Of a stretch of DNA of 64,000 nucleotides, positions 37,198-46,956 are shown in pieces; position 1 is the stretch's first letter; the number at the start of each line of letters is the position of its first letter. Both the position numbers and the translations under genes were made by a program. The notes below the pieces were generated by a model. It worked only from the letters and a program-made list of their open reading frames with translations. It made no database searches and was not told the DNA's origin. The stretch is taken from assembly GCF_003971255.1 (NCBI RefSeq), contig NZ_CP034660.1:1860001-1924000 (forward strand). The letters run 5' to 3'. This DNA is from Colwellia sp. Arc7-635 (GTDB taxonomy: Bacteria > Pseudomonadota > Gammaproteobacteria > Enterobacterales > Alteromonadaceae).

Positions 37198-38118
37198 ATG
37201 AAAAAAATTTCAATAGCTCATTCAGATATCGAATCCTCGCGTTTGATCTACGGCTGCATGCGTATTGCCGGTGACAATAGTGAAAGTGACCGCAATAAAG
37301 GCAAACAAGCGATAATGACAGCGCTAGAAGCGGGTTATAACCATTTTGACCATGCCGACATTTACGGTGCTGGCACATGCGAAAGCTTATTTGGTGAGTT
37401 GTTAGCCGAAAAGCCATATTTACGTGAGCAAATGATTTTGACCTCTAAAGCGGGTATTCGCCCACGAAATAATGACCAGGATAGCTATGCGCCTACACGT
37501 TATGACTTTAGCCAGCGCTATTTAATGAAAAGTGTTGAGGGCTCATTGTTGCGTTTAAATACTGATCACTTAGATATGTTCTTACTGCATCGTCCTGATT
37601 ATTTATTCGACGTTGAAGAAGTTGCAGACACCTTCGCGCTGTTAAAGGCCAGTGGTAAAGTTAAACATTTTGGTGTGAGTAATTTTAAACCATCTCAATT
37701 TGAGTTATTAAAGTCGAAAGTTTCCATGCCGCTGCTGGTTAATCAAGTTGAAATTAATATTCATAACATCGATACCTTGCTTGATGGTACGTTAGATCAA
37801 TGTCAGCAGCATGGTATTACACCTATTGCCTGGTGTCCGCTTGGCGGTGTTGCCTATTCAGCTTGGGGAAATACCTTTTCAGCTGACGATGAACAGCGCA
37901 TTGAAAACGAACTAGCTAAACAGGGTGAAAAGTATGGCTGTGCTCCCTGGCAAGTTATTCTAGCTTGGCTGTTAAAGCATCCCGCTAATATTTGTCCAAT
38001 TATAGGCTCAACCACACCTGAGCGTATCATCGCGGCTAAAAAAGCACTAACGTTAGACTACTCACGCGAAGATTGGTACCGCTTATTAGAAGCTAGAAAC
38101 GGTCAGTCGGTGCCATAA
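37198..38118 (+). CDS. Aldo/keto reductase, YdhF-like
   Basis: 306 residues forming one TIM barrel. The AKR tetrad is visible: Asp and Tyr in HADIYGAG, Lys in LTSKAGI, and His in LLHRPD. The GVSNFKPSQFELL, VNQVEINI and IAWCPLGG segments are those of the YdhF branch. It is an NADPH-dependent carbonyl reductase; the substrate is unknown. ATG 37198 with CAGGAAT upstream is preferred over an upstream in-frame start at 37174. It lies 80 bp after the halogenase with a small hairpin (37124-37157) between them, so co-transcription is likely. A strong terminator follows at 38239. Confidence 0.9.
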   Translation: MKKISIAHSDIESSRLIYGCMRIAGDNSESDRNKGKQAIMTALEAGYNHFDHADIYGAGTCESLFGELLAEKPYLREQMILTSKAGIRPRNNDQDSYAPTRYDFSQRYLMKSVEGSLLRLNTDHLDMFLLHRPDYLFDVEEVADTFALLKASGKVKHFGVSNFKPSQFELLKSKVSMPLLVNQVEINIHNIDTLLDGTLDQCQQHGITPIAWCPLGGVAYSAWGNTFSADDEQRIENELAKQGEKYGCAPWQVILAWLLKHPANICPIIGSTTPERIIAAKKALTLDYSREDWYRLLEARNGQSVP

Positions 38119-38238
38119 TTGATGTTAGCTTACTTAACCTTACCCATGGGTAATATTGCTCGATTTTAAGTGAAAGTTTATTTTGTGATGTGGTAAGGGA
38201 TGCTAGTGAGGTTAAGCTAATGACATGCACTATAAAAG

Positions 38239-38276
38239 AAAACATCGATGAATAGCGGGCTACTTATCGATGTTTT
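38239..38276 (+). terminator. Terminator hairpin after the aldo/keto reductase
   Basis: AAAACATCGAT (38239-38249) and ATCGATGTTTT (38266-38276) form a perfect 11-bp stem with a 16-nt loop. It lies in the 318-bp gap between convergent genes. Confidence 0.65.
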
Positions 38277-38436
38277 AACGCTGATAATGAAATTAATGCG
38301 AGTATTGGGTTAGTACTGCATATCTAGCGTTGGGCTACTTTGTTCAATAGGTATGACTTTATTCACTAAAAGCTATTTAAAAAAAGCGCGGCTATTATCT
38401 ATTAACTGCGCTTTATTAAGATGAAAAACTATTGAG

Positions 38437-40737
38437 CTACAAGCCATTATGATATTGAATGTTGGTTGATTCTGGTACCAAGCTATTCAGTTGTTGTGTT
38501 GCTGATGAAGGGTCACTTAATGCTTGATTAGACAATAACTCTTCGAACTGCTTGATCAACAAAGCTTTATCAGGTGAGGCTTTATCACCTGCACCAATGT
38601 TAGTTAAATCAATCATGAAACTGTCGAATAAGTCAGACAAGTCTTCGATAATTTCCATATTTAAAAACTGATCTTGATTATAAATGCTTGGGTAGCCAGC
38701 CTTTTGTTTATCGATAGCAAACGACACACCTTTAAGGTTAGTAATGCTGGTCGATTTATCACACGACAGCATACAGCCATTGTCGATACGAGGTTTTTCA
38801 CAGCCAACACTTTGTTGGAAGAAACATTGTCGGCTAGTCATCAACAAAATAGGGTGGTAAATACTGTAAAATAATTTGAAGTTTTCAGGACGAGCAATAT
38901 GTTTCATTTGCATGGCGTTAATTTCATTTGAAATAAACGCGCCGCTACAATCAAAGTCTTCCTTCATCGCTAATAGTGCATATGAATTGGTGGTGTTTAA
39001 AAACGGCCCTGCAATCCACTTTATGCCTAAGGCATTGGCTTTATAAGCAATACCGGTATTATTAGTGACAATTAAAGCCGGCTTAACTTGTTCTAAAATC
39101 GTGACGGCCGCGTCATAATCTTTACCAATAAGCACGGCAGGAAACCACGGAATTAAACGCGGATTATTTTGTAAAAAGCCGACGTATTTCGTACAGCCAC
39201 GTTTGTAAGCATCCGGCAATTTAAAGTAAATATCGGCATCAGTCACCTCGGCTAATTCAGCATCAGCTTCATCGCAAATTAAAATCGATAATTGCGCTTT
39301 TTGATCAGCTGACAGATTAACTTTCGGATGACTAACCAGTTTAGGTAAAGTCACTTCTGGAATAATATCTACGGCATTATTTAAGCGGCTAGCAATTTGA
39401 TTTTTAAGGGCTGTTAGCTCTTTAAACGGGATGCTTAAACCAGCAGTTAAGTTATCGCAGTTTAAGTCGTTAAGTAAAAATTCAGCATTGTTAAAGCTTT
39501 TAAAGCGCTTTTCTATCGTTGCCTGATCGATACTGGCGTTATCGCTAAGTCTTAATAAGCTAGTTGATTGCACGGTAAAGGTGTTTTGCTCAACAGAAAA
39601 ACCTGTGGTGGTTACTGTCACCATAAGGGGTTGATCAAGCTGAGCTGAGAAGCTTAAGGTTAGCGGTACTTTTTCAATACTTAGATGTTTTATTTTCTCA
39701 ACAACTTCCGCTTCAATGTCGTTTTTATCTGCTTGCAGGTTTTGCTCTACATCTTGAATTTGAACCACTGAAATGGCTTGGCTTTCATCAGCTTTAAACT
39801 TGCTCACCGCATGTACTTTTGAGTTATCGCGAGGGTTATCGATAAACATTGACTGGTTTAAATCGCCACGTAAAAAAGCATTAGAGAAATCACGGTTGAA
39901 TACCTTATACAGACGTTCACCGTCTTCAGTTAATTCGCCGGTATTCAAGAAGCCATCAATTTGTTTACGGAAACTATCGACAACAGTATGGACGTAGTTT
40001 GCACCTTTAATACGGCCTTCAATTTTAAATGAATGCACACCAGCATCAATCAATGCCGGTAAGTCGAAAAAGGCTGAATTATCTTTAATATTGAGCGGGA
40101 AGTTATTACCAGACGGTGTGGTTTCGTATTCTTCACGACAGGCTTGGCTACAGCGGCCGCGATTACCTGAATTACCTACACTAGCTGAGGTTGAATAACA
40201 TAAACCAGAAAAGGCGACACATAATGAGCCATGCACAAACACTTCCGTGAGCACATTATATTCGTTACAAACTTCTGTTATCGCGGTAATTTCACGCAGG
40301 TTTAGCTCTCTTGATAAATTAACGCGCGAGGCACCTAATTTTTTCAAAAATGGAATTTGGCCGATATTGTGTGTGGTTAACTGGGTTGAAGCATGAATAT
40401 CTAATGTCGGAAAATGCTTCTTGATGATATTAAACATACCGATATCTTGCACGATAACACCATCTAAAGTGGTATTGACCAGTTTACTTAATAACTTAGC
40501 AATCGACTTAAATTCACGCTCTAAAATAATAACATTTAGCGTTAAGAATATTTGGCAATCGTATTGGTGCGCTAAACGAATGATGCCAATGAGTTGTTCA
40601 AAGGAAATATTAGAAGCGCGATTACGGGCATTTAGGGTATCTAAGCCACAATATACCGCGTCAGCACCTGCAATAATTGCCGCTTTAATTGCGTCGACAT
40701 CGCCGCCAGGCGCTAATAATTCTATTTTATGATCCAT
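38437..40737 (-). CDS. U32-family protein (RlhA/YdcP-like)
   Basis: 766 residues. It opens ELLAPGGDVDAIKAAIIAGADAVYCGL, the U32 signature, and has FVHGSLCVAFSGLCYSTS followed by NRGRCSQACREEY, giving the conserved Cys set that in these proteins binds an iron-sulfur cluster. E. coli RlhA (YdcP, 653 aa) of this family makes 5-hydroxycytidine 2501 in 23S rRNA. This protein is about 110 residues longer. It has a second Cys cluster in the C-terminal part (RQCFFQQSVGCEK...GCMLSC), so it may be a different U32 type. ATG 40737 is preceded by a weak ribosome site. It is divergent from a GST gene. Confidence 0.8.
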   Translation of the reverse strand: MDHKIELLAPGGDVDAIKAAIIAGADAVYCGLDTLNARNRASNISFEQLIGIIRLAHQYDCQIFLTLNVIILEREFKSIAKLLSKLVNTTLDGVIVQDIGMFNIIKKHFPTLDIHASTQLTTHNIGQIPFLKKLGASRVNLSRELNLREITAITEVCNEYNVLTEVFVHGSLCVAFSGLCYSTSASVGNSGNRGRCSQACREEYETTPSGNNFPLNIKDNSAFFDLPALIDAGVHSFKIEGRIKGANYVHTVVDSFRKQIDGFLNTGELTEDGERLYKVFNRDFSNAFLRGDLNQSMFIDNPRDNSKVHAVSKFKADESQAISVVQIQDVEQNLQADKNDIEAEVVEKIKHLSIEKVPLTLSFSAQLDQPLMVTVTTTGFSVEQNTFTVQSTSLLRLSDNASIDQATIEKRFKSFNNAEFLLNDLNCDNLTAGLSIPFKELTALKNQIASRLNNAVDIIPEVTLPKLVSHPKVNLSADQKAQLSILICDEADAELAEVTDADIYFKLPDAYKRGCTKYVGFLQNNPRLIPWFPAVLIGKDYDAAVTILEQVKPALIVTNNTGIAYKANALGIKWIAGPFLNTTNSYALLAMKEDFDCSGAFISNEINAMQMKHIARPENFKLFYSIYHPILLMTSRQCFFQQSVGCEKPRIDNGCMLSCDKSTSITNLKGVSFAIDKQKAGYPSIYNQDQFLNMEIIEDLSDLFDSFMIDLTNIGAGDKASPDKALLIKQFEELLSNQALSDPSSATQQLNSLVPESTNIQYHNGL

Positions 40738-40854
40738 TTGTACAACTTTTTTGTTCGCTAAATTTCAGAGCAGGGATTTTACCCGTATATTTCCCTAATG
40801 AATACCGTTAAAGTTGCACGATTAAAAGAAAATGACCTCATTAAGAAGAGTACA

Positions 40855-41613
40855 ATGGCACTCCCCATCCTTTATTCGTTAAGAAATTGCCCTTATGCAA
40901 TGCGAGCACGCATCGCTATTTTTAAATCGCAACAACCCGTTTTACTGCGCGATGTGGTGTTAACTAATAAGCCTGCAGAGATGATTTTAGCTTCAGCTAA
41001 GGCGACAGTGCCAATTTTAGTGCTAGAAAGAGAAGGGGAGCTTAGCGATGAACCAAGTTGTGAAACTAGTGACGAAATGGGACGTGGAAGACCTGCTGCT
41101 ATAACAAATAAAGTTATTGATGAAAGTTTCGATATTATGCTGTGGGCATTAAATAACGCCGACCCTGATAATTTACTACATCGTGTTGACATAGATGATG
41201 CGAGCCATGAAGTGAGGGCTAATGACACGTTAAGTGAGATGATAACGTTGATCACGGATTTTGATGTTGAATTTAAAACCCGTTTGGAAGCGTATAAATG
41301 CGCAAAACGTTATCATGAGGATAACCTTAATGACTGTCGTCAGGCTTGTGAGCAATACATTCAAGTACTAGAAACTCGTTTAGCGCAACATGACTATTTA
41401 TTCTCAGCACGTGAAAGCTTAGCTGATATTGCGCTTTTACCTTTTATTCGTCAATTTGCACGAATAGAGCGTCAGTGGTATTTGCAATCGCCGTATCCTA
41501 ACCTTCAAAAATGGTTGAATCGTTACTTACAAAGCCCGATGTTCACTAAAGTGATGGCAAAACATCCGTTATGGCTTGAAAGTCGTGCAGACGTTTTGTT
41601 TGTTGGTAAGTAA
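40855..41613 (+). CDS. Glutathione S-transferase-family protein
   Basis: 252 residues. The N-terminal thioredoxin-like domain reads ALPILYSLRNCPYAMRARIAI with a CPYA active-site Cys, then TVPILVLE and later an ESFDIMLWALNN helix. The C-terminal helical domain has LADIALLPFIRQFARI. A polar insert (about 78-100: EGELSDEPSCETSDEMGRG) separates the beta-strand from the SSxI-type GSH site. It most resembles the YfcF/YibF-like Cys-type GSTs. ATG 40855 with AAGAAGAG 5 nt upstream is chosen; an upstream ATG at 40798 has no ribosome site. Confidence 0.82.
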   Translation: MALPILYSLRNCPYAMRARIAIFKSQQPVLLRDVVLTNKPAEMILASAKATVPILVLEREGELSDEPSCETSDEMGRGRPAAITNKVIDESFDIMLWALNNADPDNLLHRVDIDDASHEVRANDTLSEMITLITDFDVEFKTRLEAYKCAKRYHEDNLNDCRQACEQYIQVLETRLAQHDYLFSARESLADIALLPFIRQFARIERQWYLQSPYPNLQKWLNRYLQSPMFTKVMAKHPLWLESRADVLFVGK

Positions 41614-41868
41614 GGCATATATTTTGGCCTGTTACCTGGTGAGCTAGTATTGAGGTGTTATGTCAGGACATTCATATGAATCTTCACTAACTGACTGTAT
41701 TTATTGTTTTTATTATTAAGTAGCGTTGAACGCAACACATTTTACTGATAACGTACTCAACATATTATAAAAAGTGTTGTGTATTTTGAGCTTTCTATAT
41801 ACGCGTCAATACACTGTTTACTATTCATACTTAAGGCCGCATCTAATCTAGGTGTACAAGGATGTTCT

Positions 41869-42468
41869 ATGCAATCAGCTGACAAGCAAACATTAAATAT
41901 TATTTCTTCAATAATTTTAGTGCAAGGCGGTATTTTACTTTATTGGTTATTTACATCAGAAAATTTTTTCGCTTCGATAGGTTTTATGACCCTATCAAAT
42001 ATAAGCATTTATGCTTGGGGTGTTGCCATTTTACTTGTTGTTTCATATGTTTGGGGAGCTGCAGGCATTTCAAGCGTACGCCAAGAGATGTTTAATTTTA
42101 ATAAGCTTAAATATTTGGCGCTATTAGGCGCTGTAGTCTCTGGAATTTTTGAAGAAATACTCTTTAGAAAATTACTGATGGACTATCTTCAAGAAGAAGG
42201 TTTTAGTGACTTTATCCAAATCATTATTTCAGGCTTGGCATTCGGTGTTGCGCATTTAGTCTGGGGTGGTAAGGCGTTATCTGCCGCTATAAATGCGACT
42301 TTTTATACCTTTTTTCTTGGTGCGGGTTTAGCTCTTATCTATGTCATGAGTGATAGAAATCTAGCGCTTTGTATTATTGCACATGTCGTTGTTACGGGGT
42401 TAATTGAGCCTGGGCTAATTAAATCTGCAGTATTGGATAAACTGGGGTACTTGAAAGAGCGAGAATGA
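41869..42468 (+). CDS. CPBP-family (Abi) intramembrane metalloprotease
   Basis: 199 residues with about six membrane helices. The CPBP motifs are FEEILFRKLL (EExxxR), FGVAHLVWG (FxxxH) and a late HVVVTGLIEPG (third metal His). These form the membrane-embedded active site of the Rce1-like proteases, which in bacteria act in protein secretion, bacteriocin self-immunity or unknown processing. ATG 41869 is fixed by AAGGA 6 nt upstream; 30 further upstream codons in frame are probably untranslated. It is isolated from its neighbours. Confidence 0.85.
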   Translation: MQSADKQTLNIISSIILVQGGILLYWLFTSENFFASIGFMTLSNISIYAWGVAILLVVSYVWGAAGISSVRQEMFNFNKLKYLALLGAVVSGIFEEILFRKLLMDYLQEEGFSDFIQIIISGLAFGVAHLVWGGKALSAAINATFYTFFLGAGLALIYVMSDRNLALCIIAHVVVTGLIEPGLIKSAVLDKLGYLKERE

Positions 42469-42788
42469 GAAAATAGCCAATGGAAATAAGTGACTACTTT
42501 TAAAAGAGCAAACCGTTGATAATATATTCATGCTTGAAGCATTATTTTCAGCGTTATTATGGGTGGTCGACTTATTATGTTAGCACCGATTTATTAACTC
42601 GATGATTTGCTTTTGATTAACCATGATTATATTAACGTCAGTTAGCGAATGTTAAAGCTAGGTTTAGATATAACTAATTTATTGGTCGCGCGGATAGTCA
42701 TTAATAATAAAAAGCGCAAATGTGATATTTATAAAATGAAATTCGAGGTGTTATTGGCATGCTTATCGAAAGAGAGAACTTCATAAAA
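42469..42788. other. Intergenic region, nothing specific seen
   Basis: About 320 bp between convergent genes. Apart from the minus-strand terminator next to 42789 no feature was found. Confidence 0.4.
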
Positions 42789-42819
42789 AAGCCCGCAACG
42801 AATAACACGTTGCGGGCTT
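42783..42819 (-). terminator. Terminator of the glycogen/amylase operon
   Basis: A 12-bp GC-rich stem AAGCCCGCAACG / CGTTGCGGGCTT with a 7-nt loop. On the minus strand it is followed by a run of seven T. It lies 36 bp after the amylase stop. Confidence 0.92.
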
Positions 42820-42854
42820 GATAATTACTGTTTCACTAACACTGACGGTATTTA

Positions 42855-44687
42855 CTACTGTTGCTGATATATCGCAAAGCTGAGTGCGGGCATCTCAATA
42901 CTGAGTAAACCACTATTAGACGATTCCAGCACGCTATCACCTGAAACCAACTGGTAACTTTCACCGTTTAGCTCAATGTTCGCTTTAGCCACTTTATCAC
43001 TAGTATTAAAAGCGATTAACATTTTTTGCTTTCCACTTTTCGTAGCATTATCAGCCGTTAAAGTACGAGTAATGGCGAAAATGGCATTGTCATCAGCTTG
43101 AAATACTGTCTTTTGTTCACCTCGACGTAGTGCCGGGTATTGGTAGAAAATATCTGCATATTGGGCGAAGCGTCGATAAATTGGGTGTTCAGTGTCAAAA
43201 TTATCATCAGCTGTTGTTGCATCAGTTACTAATAAGTCATCGTCATTATAACTAGCAACGAGTGATGGCATCATGTCTTGACGAGAAGCTTGATCACCAC
43301 CATCACCAACAAAACCTTGTTCATCACCATAGTAAATAATCGGTACACCGCGCATAAAGTAAGTCATCGCGTGAGCAAGTAAGCTACGTTTTACCATTTG
43401 CTCTTCATTATAATTAAATTCGCTTTGTTGTAACATGTAAGCAAAACGTCCCATGTCATGATTACCGGTAAAGTTCATCAGCTGATTTGCATTGCTGTCA
43501 TGATCAAGGTAATCGCCATCGCTAGCAAATAATGTCGCTAATATTTTTGTGCCTTTTTGCTCGATTAAGCTTTGTGTCATGGCGCTTTGAAAAGCAAAAT
43601 CTAACACCGATTGCATATTGCCATCGGTGGTGTATTCACTTAATTCTTTGCTGCTGAAACTATAGACTTCGCCGAACATAAAGAAGTTTTTAATACCGGC
43701 GTCTTGTGCATGTTTTACTAAAGCAGGAGAGAATTCAGCCCAAAATTCAGTATTAACATGTTTTACGGTATCAATACGAAAGCCGTCGGGTTTAAATTCA
43801 GTGATCAGGTTTTTGAAAATATCTATCATACCTTTAACTACTTCAGGGTTATTGGTATCAACATCATCAAGACCCGCGAAATCACCACGCTTTGAGCTTT
43901 CACCTTGCCAAAAAGAGTCACCTTGGTTGTGATAATATTTTGTCTCGTTTAACCAAGCTGGCGTTTTTAACTGCTCTTGGCCTTTTGGGATCACCGTGGT
44001 GTATTTATCACCTGCTGCTAATTGCGCCACCGACTTAAACGGACAACCTTTATCGGTTTCTACTAACCATTGTAAGCCGTCTTCACCATGACATTGTGTG
44101 TACTTAATAACATCTGCCGTGTGGTTGGTAATAATATCGAAATAGATTTTTATGTTTTCATTATGAGCGCTGTCGATAAGATCTTTTAAATCATCATTGC
44201 TGCCTAAATGCGGATCAATTTCGGTGAAATCTAATACCCAGTAACCGTGATAGCCTGAACTACCGGCTTGCATTGCCTGATTACGCAAAATAGGGGTTAA
44301 CCAAATAGCAGAAACACCTAACTCTTTTAGATACGGGAGTTTGTCTTTTAAGCCTTGGATATCCCCGCCATGAAACATGCCTTTGTTGGTTTTGTCTAAA
44401 CCACCAGCAGAAATAGGCTGAGTTTTTGAACCGAGATCATTGTCAGTATCACCATTGTTAAAACGGTCAGGCATAACAAAGTAAAATACTTCTTCTTGCA
44501 CGTCACGTTCAAGGTAGTGAGGTAAGTCTGTAGCTGTTCGGTTGCTGGCTTTTGTCACAACAGTTTTTGTCGGCTTTACACTGTTGTCATTTTCACCTTC
44601 GCTGATACTTTCGCTTTCACACGCCATTAAGCTCAATGAGATAGCCGTTGCAAACAGTAAAGTAGATATTTTATTTTTTTTATACAT
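42855..44687 (-). CDS. Alpha-amylase-family (GH13) lipoprotein
   Basis: 610 residues. The lipoprotein signal peptide ends LMAC, with Cys at about 22, followed by a Ser/Glu linker. The GH13 barrel has FHGGDIQGLKDKLPYLKELG, ITNHT (region I), DGFRIDTVKHV with the nucleophile Asp, FMFGEVYS with the acid Glu, and FTGNHDMGRF with the transition-state Asp. A C-terminal beta domain completes it. It probably cuts maltodextrins at the cell surface or in the periplasm, supplying the SLC45 permease. ATG 44687 has AGGA 7 nt upstream. It is last in the minus-strand operon, 81 bp after malQ. Confidence 0.92.
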   Translation of the reverse strand: MYKKNKISTLLFATAISLSLMACESESISEGENDNSVKPTKTVVTKASNRTATDLPHYLERDVQEEVFYFVMPDRFNNGDTDNDLGSKTQPISAGGLDKTNKGMFHGGDIQGLKDKLPYLKELGVSAIWLTPILRNQAMQAGSSGYHGYWVLDFTEIDPHLGSNDDLKDLIDSAHNENIKIYFDIITNHTADVIKYTQCHGEDGLQWLVETDKGCPFKSVAQLAAGDKYTTVIPKGQEQLKTPAWLNETKYYHNQGDSFWQGESSKRGDFAGLDDVDTNNPEVVKGMIDIFKNLITEFKPDGFRIDTVKHVNTEFWAEFSPALVKHAQDAGIKNFFMFGEVYSFSSKELSEYTTDGNMQSVLDFAFQSAMTQSLIEQKGTKILATLFASDGDYLDHDSNANQLMNFTGNHDMGRFAYMLQQSEFNYNEEQMVKRSLLAHAMTYFMRGVPIIYYGDEQGFVGDGGDQASRQDMMPSLVASYNDDDLLVTDATTADDNFDTEHPIYRRFAQYADIFYQYPALRRGEQKTVFQADDNAIFAITRTLTADNATKSGKQKMLIAFNTSDKVAKANIELNGESYQLVSGDSVLESSNSGLLSIEMPALSFAIYQQQ

Positions 44688-44768
44688 TTATCTATCCTAT
44701 TTATTTTTTGTACTATTTTTACGTTTTTATTACTAGGCAATTACTAGACTATGACTAGAATTTGCCAG

Positions 44769-46955
44769 TTATTTACGAGGACGCGCAGTTCGCATCGCCG
44801 AGGCTAAATCAGTCACTGATCCGGTTTGAGCAAACTCTTCAATACTGACTGGCAGTTTTTGCAGCCAATTCGGGTGTTCGTCAATAGTGCCCGGGATATT
44901 AACCTGCTCAATAACCTCTAACGCATCTTCAAGTGGGATCAATTGAATATGACTTGGTGCTTGTGCCATATACTTTTGTACAGCTAGATTGAGTTCACGA
45001 TTCATTTTCGCGGGAGCTTGTTCTGGTGCATTGCTGATATCAATAACGCTGAGATCATCCAGCGCCGCGATAAGCAATTTTCGGTCTTCAATACGGCTAT
45101 TTCGCTCGTTTTGTCCCATAACCTCATTAGGATAAAGACTAAGCTTTTGACGCCATTCAAGATCTTTACCTGTCCACCAACCGGCAAGCGTTGGTAAGTC
45201 ATGAGTAGATACCGTGACCATAGATTGGGCAGGGTAAAGCTCTGGACGCATGAAAAAACCTGAATCCCAACGTTCGAAAAACAGTACTTTATACGACAGT
45301 AAACCCGCGCGTGCCATAATCTCGCCAAAACCGTCGGGCACTGTACCTAAGTCTTCCCCAATAACGACACAGTTATTTCGACGCGACTCAAGTGCGATAA
45401 TGCGCAGGATGTCTTCTAGCGGGAAAGTGATGTATACCCCTTCATTTGCTTTCATACCAGGAGCTACCCAATATTGGCGCATGAGTCCCAAAATATGGTC
45501 GATACGTAATGCGCCAGCATATTGCATATTACTGCGCAGCGCCTTGACAAGCGGTTGATAACCTTGCTGTTGTAAAGCAACCGGATTAATTGGCGTTAAA
45601 CCCCAATCTTGTCCTAGAGTATTCATAGCATCAGGTGGCGCACCAACAGCAGCACCGGCAACATAGACCGCTTTATCTGCCCAAACGTCAACACCTGAAC
45701 CGTCACAACCAACAGCTAAATCAAGGTATAAACCGATGGGCATACCTAATTCAGCAGTTTGATTGGCAATTGATCTCAATTGACGATGCGCTAACCACTG
45801 TACAAAGCAAAAGTAATTAATACGTTCGGCATTTTGCTGTTTAAAAATATTAACTTCTGCGCTATTTGGCGATTGATATGCTGTAGGCCAATTTGGCCAG
45901 CCATAAGCGTTAAAATCAGTTTTTCTAAAATGTTCGTAAAGCGCTTCAAAGGTAGCAAGCTGTAATAAGTCGTCACCCTGGCTGTCTTTGAAATGATTAA
46001 ATTCTGCTATTTCAGCGTTTTTCTGTGGATCAGAAGTAATAAAGTCGTTGAATAACAATGCTAAAATATCATATTTAATGTCTGCAACAGCAGGGTAGTC
46101 AATCAACTCGGTTTGCTTAGCGTAAGCAATTTTGTTTTGAACTTCTTCACTGTTAAAGCGCGTTTGCGCTGCTTGGCAACGCGTAAAATTAGGCACCTGT
46201 TTAATATCTATATACAGCGTATTTAAAAAGCAACGACTGGTTGGCGAATAAGGGCTACGATGAGCTGGATTATTTTGATACAAGGGATGTAACGGGTTTA
46301 ATCCAATAGCAGAGGCTTTTTGTTTCGCTGATATTTCAACGAGTTTAGCCAAATCGCCAAAATCGCCCATACCTAAGTTGTCTTTGCTGGTTAACGAATA
46401 TAATTGCGCAGCATAGCCCCACATTTTATCATCTGACGCTTCTTGTGGGCTATAACAAGTTTGCGGCGCATATATCAACGGACAAGTAGCTGATTTATCG
46501 GCACAGTTTAGGGTTAGTTGATGATAACCTTGCGCTAGCGTCGGTAATGATAGCGCGTATTTATGAAAGGTGATTTCATCGAACGTTGCTGACTCAAGGA
46601 CCGGTAATTGCGTTAATAAAATACTATCGGTGATGCTCTCGCCCGACTCTAAAATTATCTGCCAATTGAGCTCTGTTGTTACCGAAATCGCGGCGGAAGT
46701 TTCTACACTAACTGTAATGCTGTGTTGCTCATCTTCAAGTTTTGCAATGTGCGCAGGTGGCAGCATATTACGCCAAGTTTTTTGCGTTAACTCGGTAATG
46801 CTGGCGTTGATCTTGTCATCACACGAAAGATCATAACCCATAGCGTTAAGTAACGAGTGTCTCGCCTCGTCTTTAGCATAAACTTGTTCGCCAAATGAGT
46901 TGGTGTAGGTTGCATGAAAGCCAACGAGCTCTGCAAGTTTCTCAATTAAATTCAT
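44769..46955 (-). CDS. malQ: 4-alpha-glucanotransferase (amylomaltase)
   Basis: 728 residues of the GH77 family. Motifs are GMGDFGDL, NPLHPLYQNNPAHRSPYSPTSR, LYLDLAVGCDGSGVDVWA, RIDHILGLMRQYW (nucleophile Asp), VVIGEDLGTVP (acid/base Glu) and VSTHDLPTLAGWW (third Asp). It transfers maltodextrin units between chains and releases glucose in the cytoplasm. ATG 46955 begins one base after the glgX TAG, so the two are translationally coupled. The frame stays open 144 bases into glgX, but that extension has no ribosome site. At 728 aa it is close to the E. coli length. Confidence 0.95.
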   Translation of the reverse strand: MNLIEKLAELVGFHATYTNSFGEQVYAKDEARHSLLNAMGYDLSCDDKINASITELTQKTWRNMLPPAHIAKLEDEQHSITVSVETSAAISVTTELNWQIILESGESITDSILLTQLPVLESATFDEITFHKYALSLPTLAQGYHQLTLNCADKSATCPLIYAPQTCYSPQEASDDKMWGYAAQLYSLTSKDNLGMGDFGDLAKLVEISAKQKASAIGLNPLHPLYQNNPAHRSPYSPTSRCFLNTLYIDIKQVPNFTRCQAAQTRFNSEEVQNKIAYAKQTELIDYPAVADIKYDILALLFNDFITSDPQKNAEIAEFNHFKDSQGDDLLQLATFEALYEHFRKTDFNAYGWPNWPTAYQSPNSAEVNIFKQQNAERINYFCFVQWLAHRQLRSIANQTAELGMPIGLYLDLAVGCDGSGVDVWADKAVYVAGAAVGAPPDAMNTLGQDWGLTPINPVALQQQGYQPLVKALRSNMQYAGALRIDHILGLMRQYWVAPGMKANEGVYITFPLEDILRIIALESRRNNCVVIGEDLGTVPDGFGEIMARAGLLSYKVLFFERWDSGFFMRPELYPAQSMVTVSTHDLPTLAGWWTGKDLEWRQKLSLYPNEVMGQNERNSRIEDRKLLIAALDDLSVIDISNAPEQAPAKMNRELNLAVQKYMAQAPSHIQLIPLEDALEVIEQVNIPGTIDEHPNWLQKLPVSIEEFAQTGSVTDLASAMRTARPRK

Positions 46956-46956
46956 T

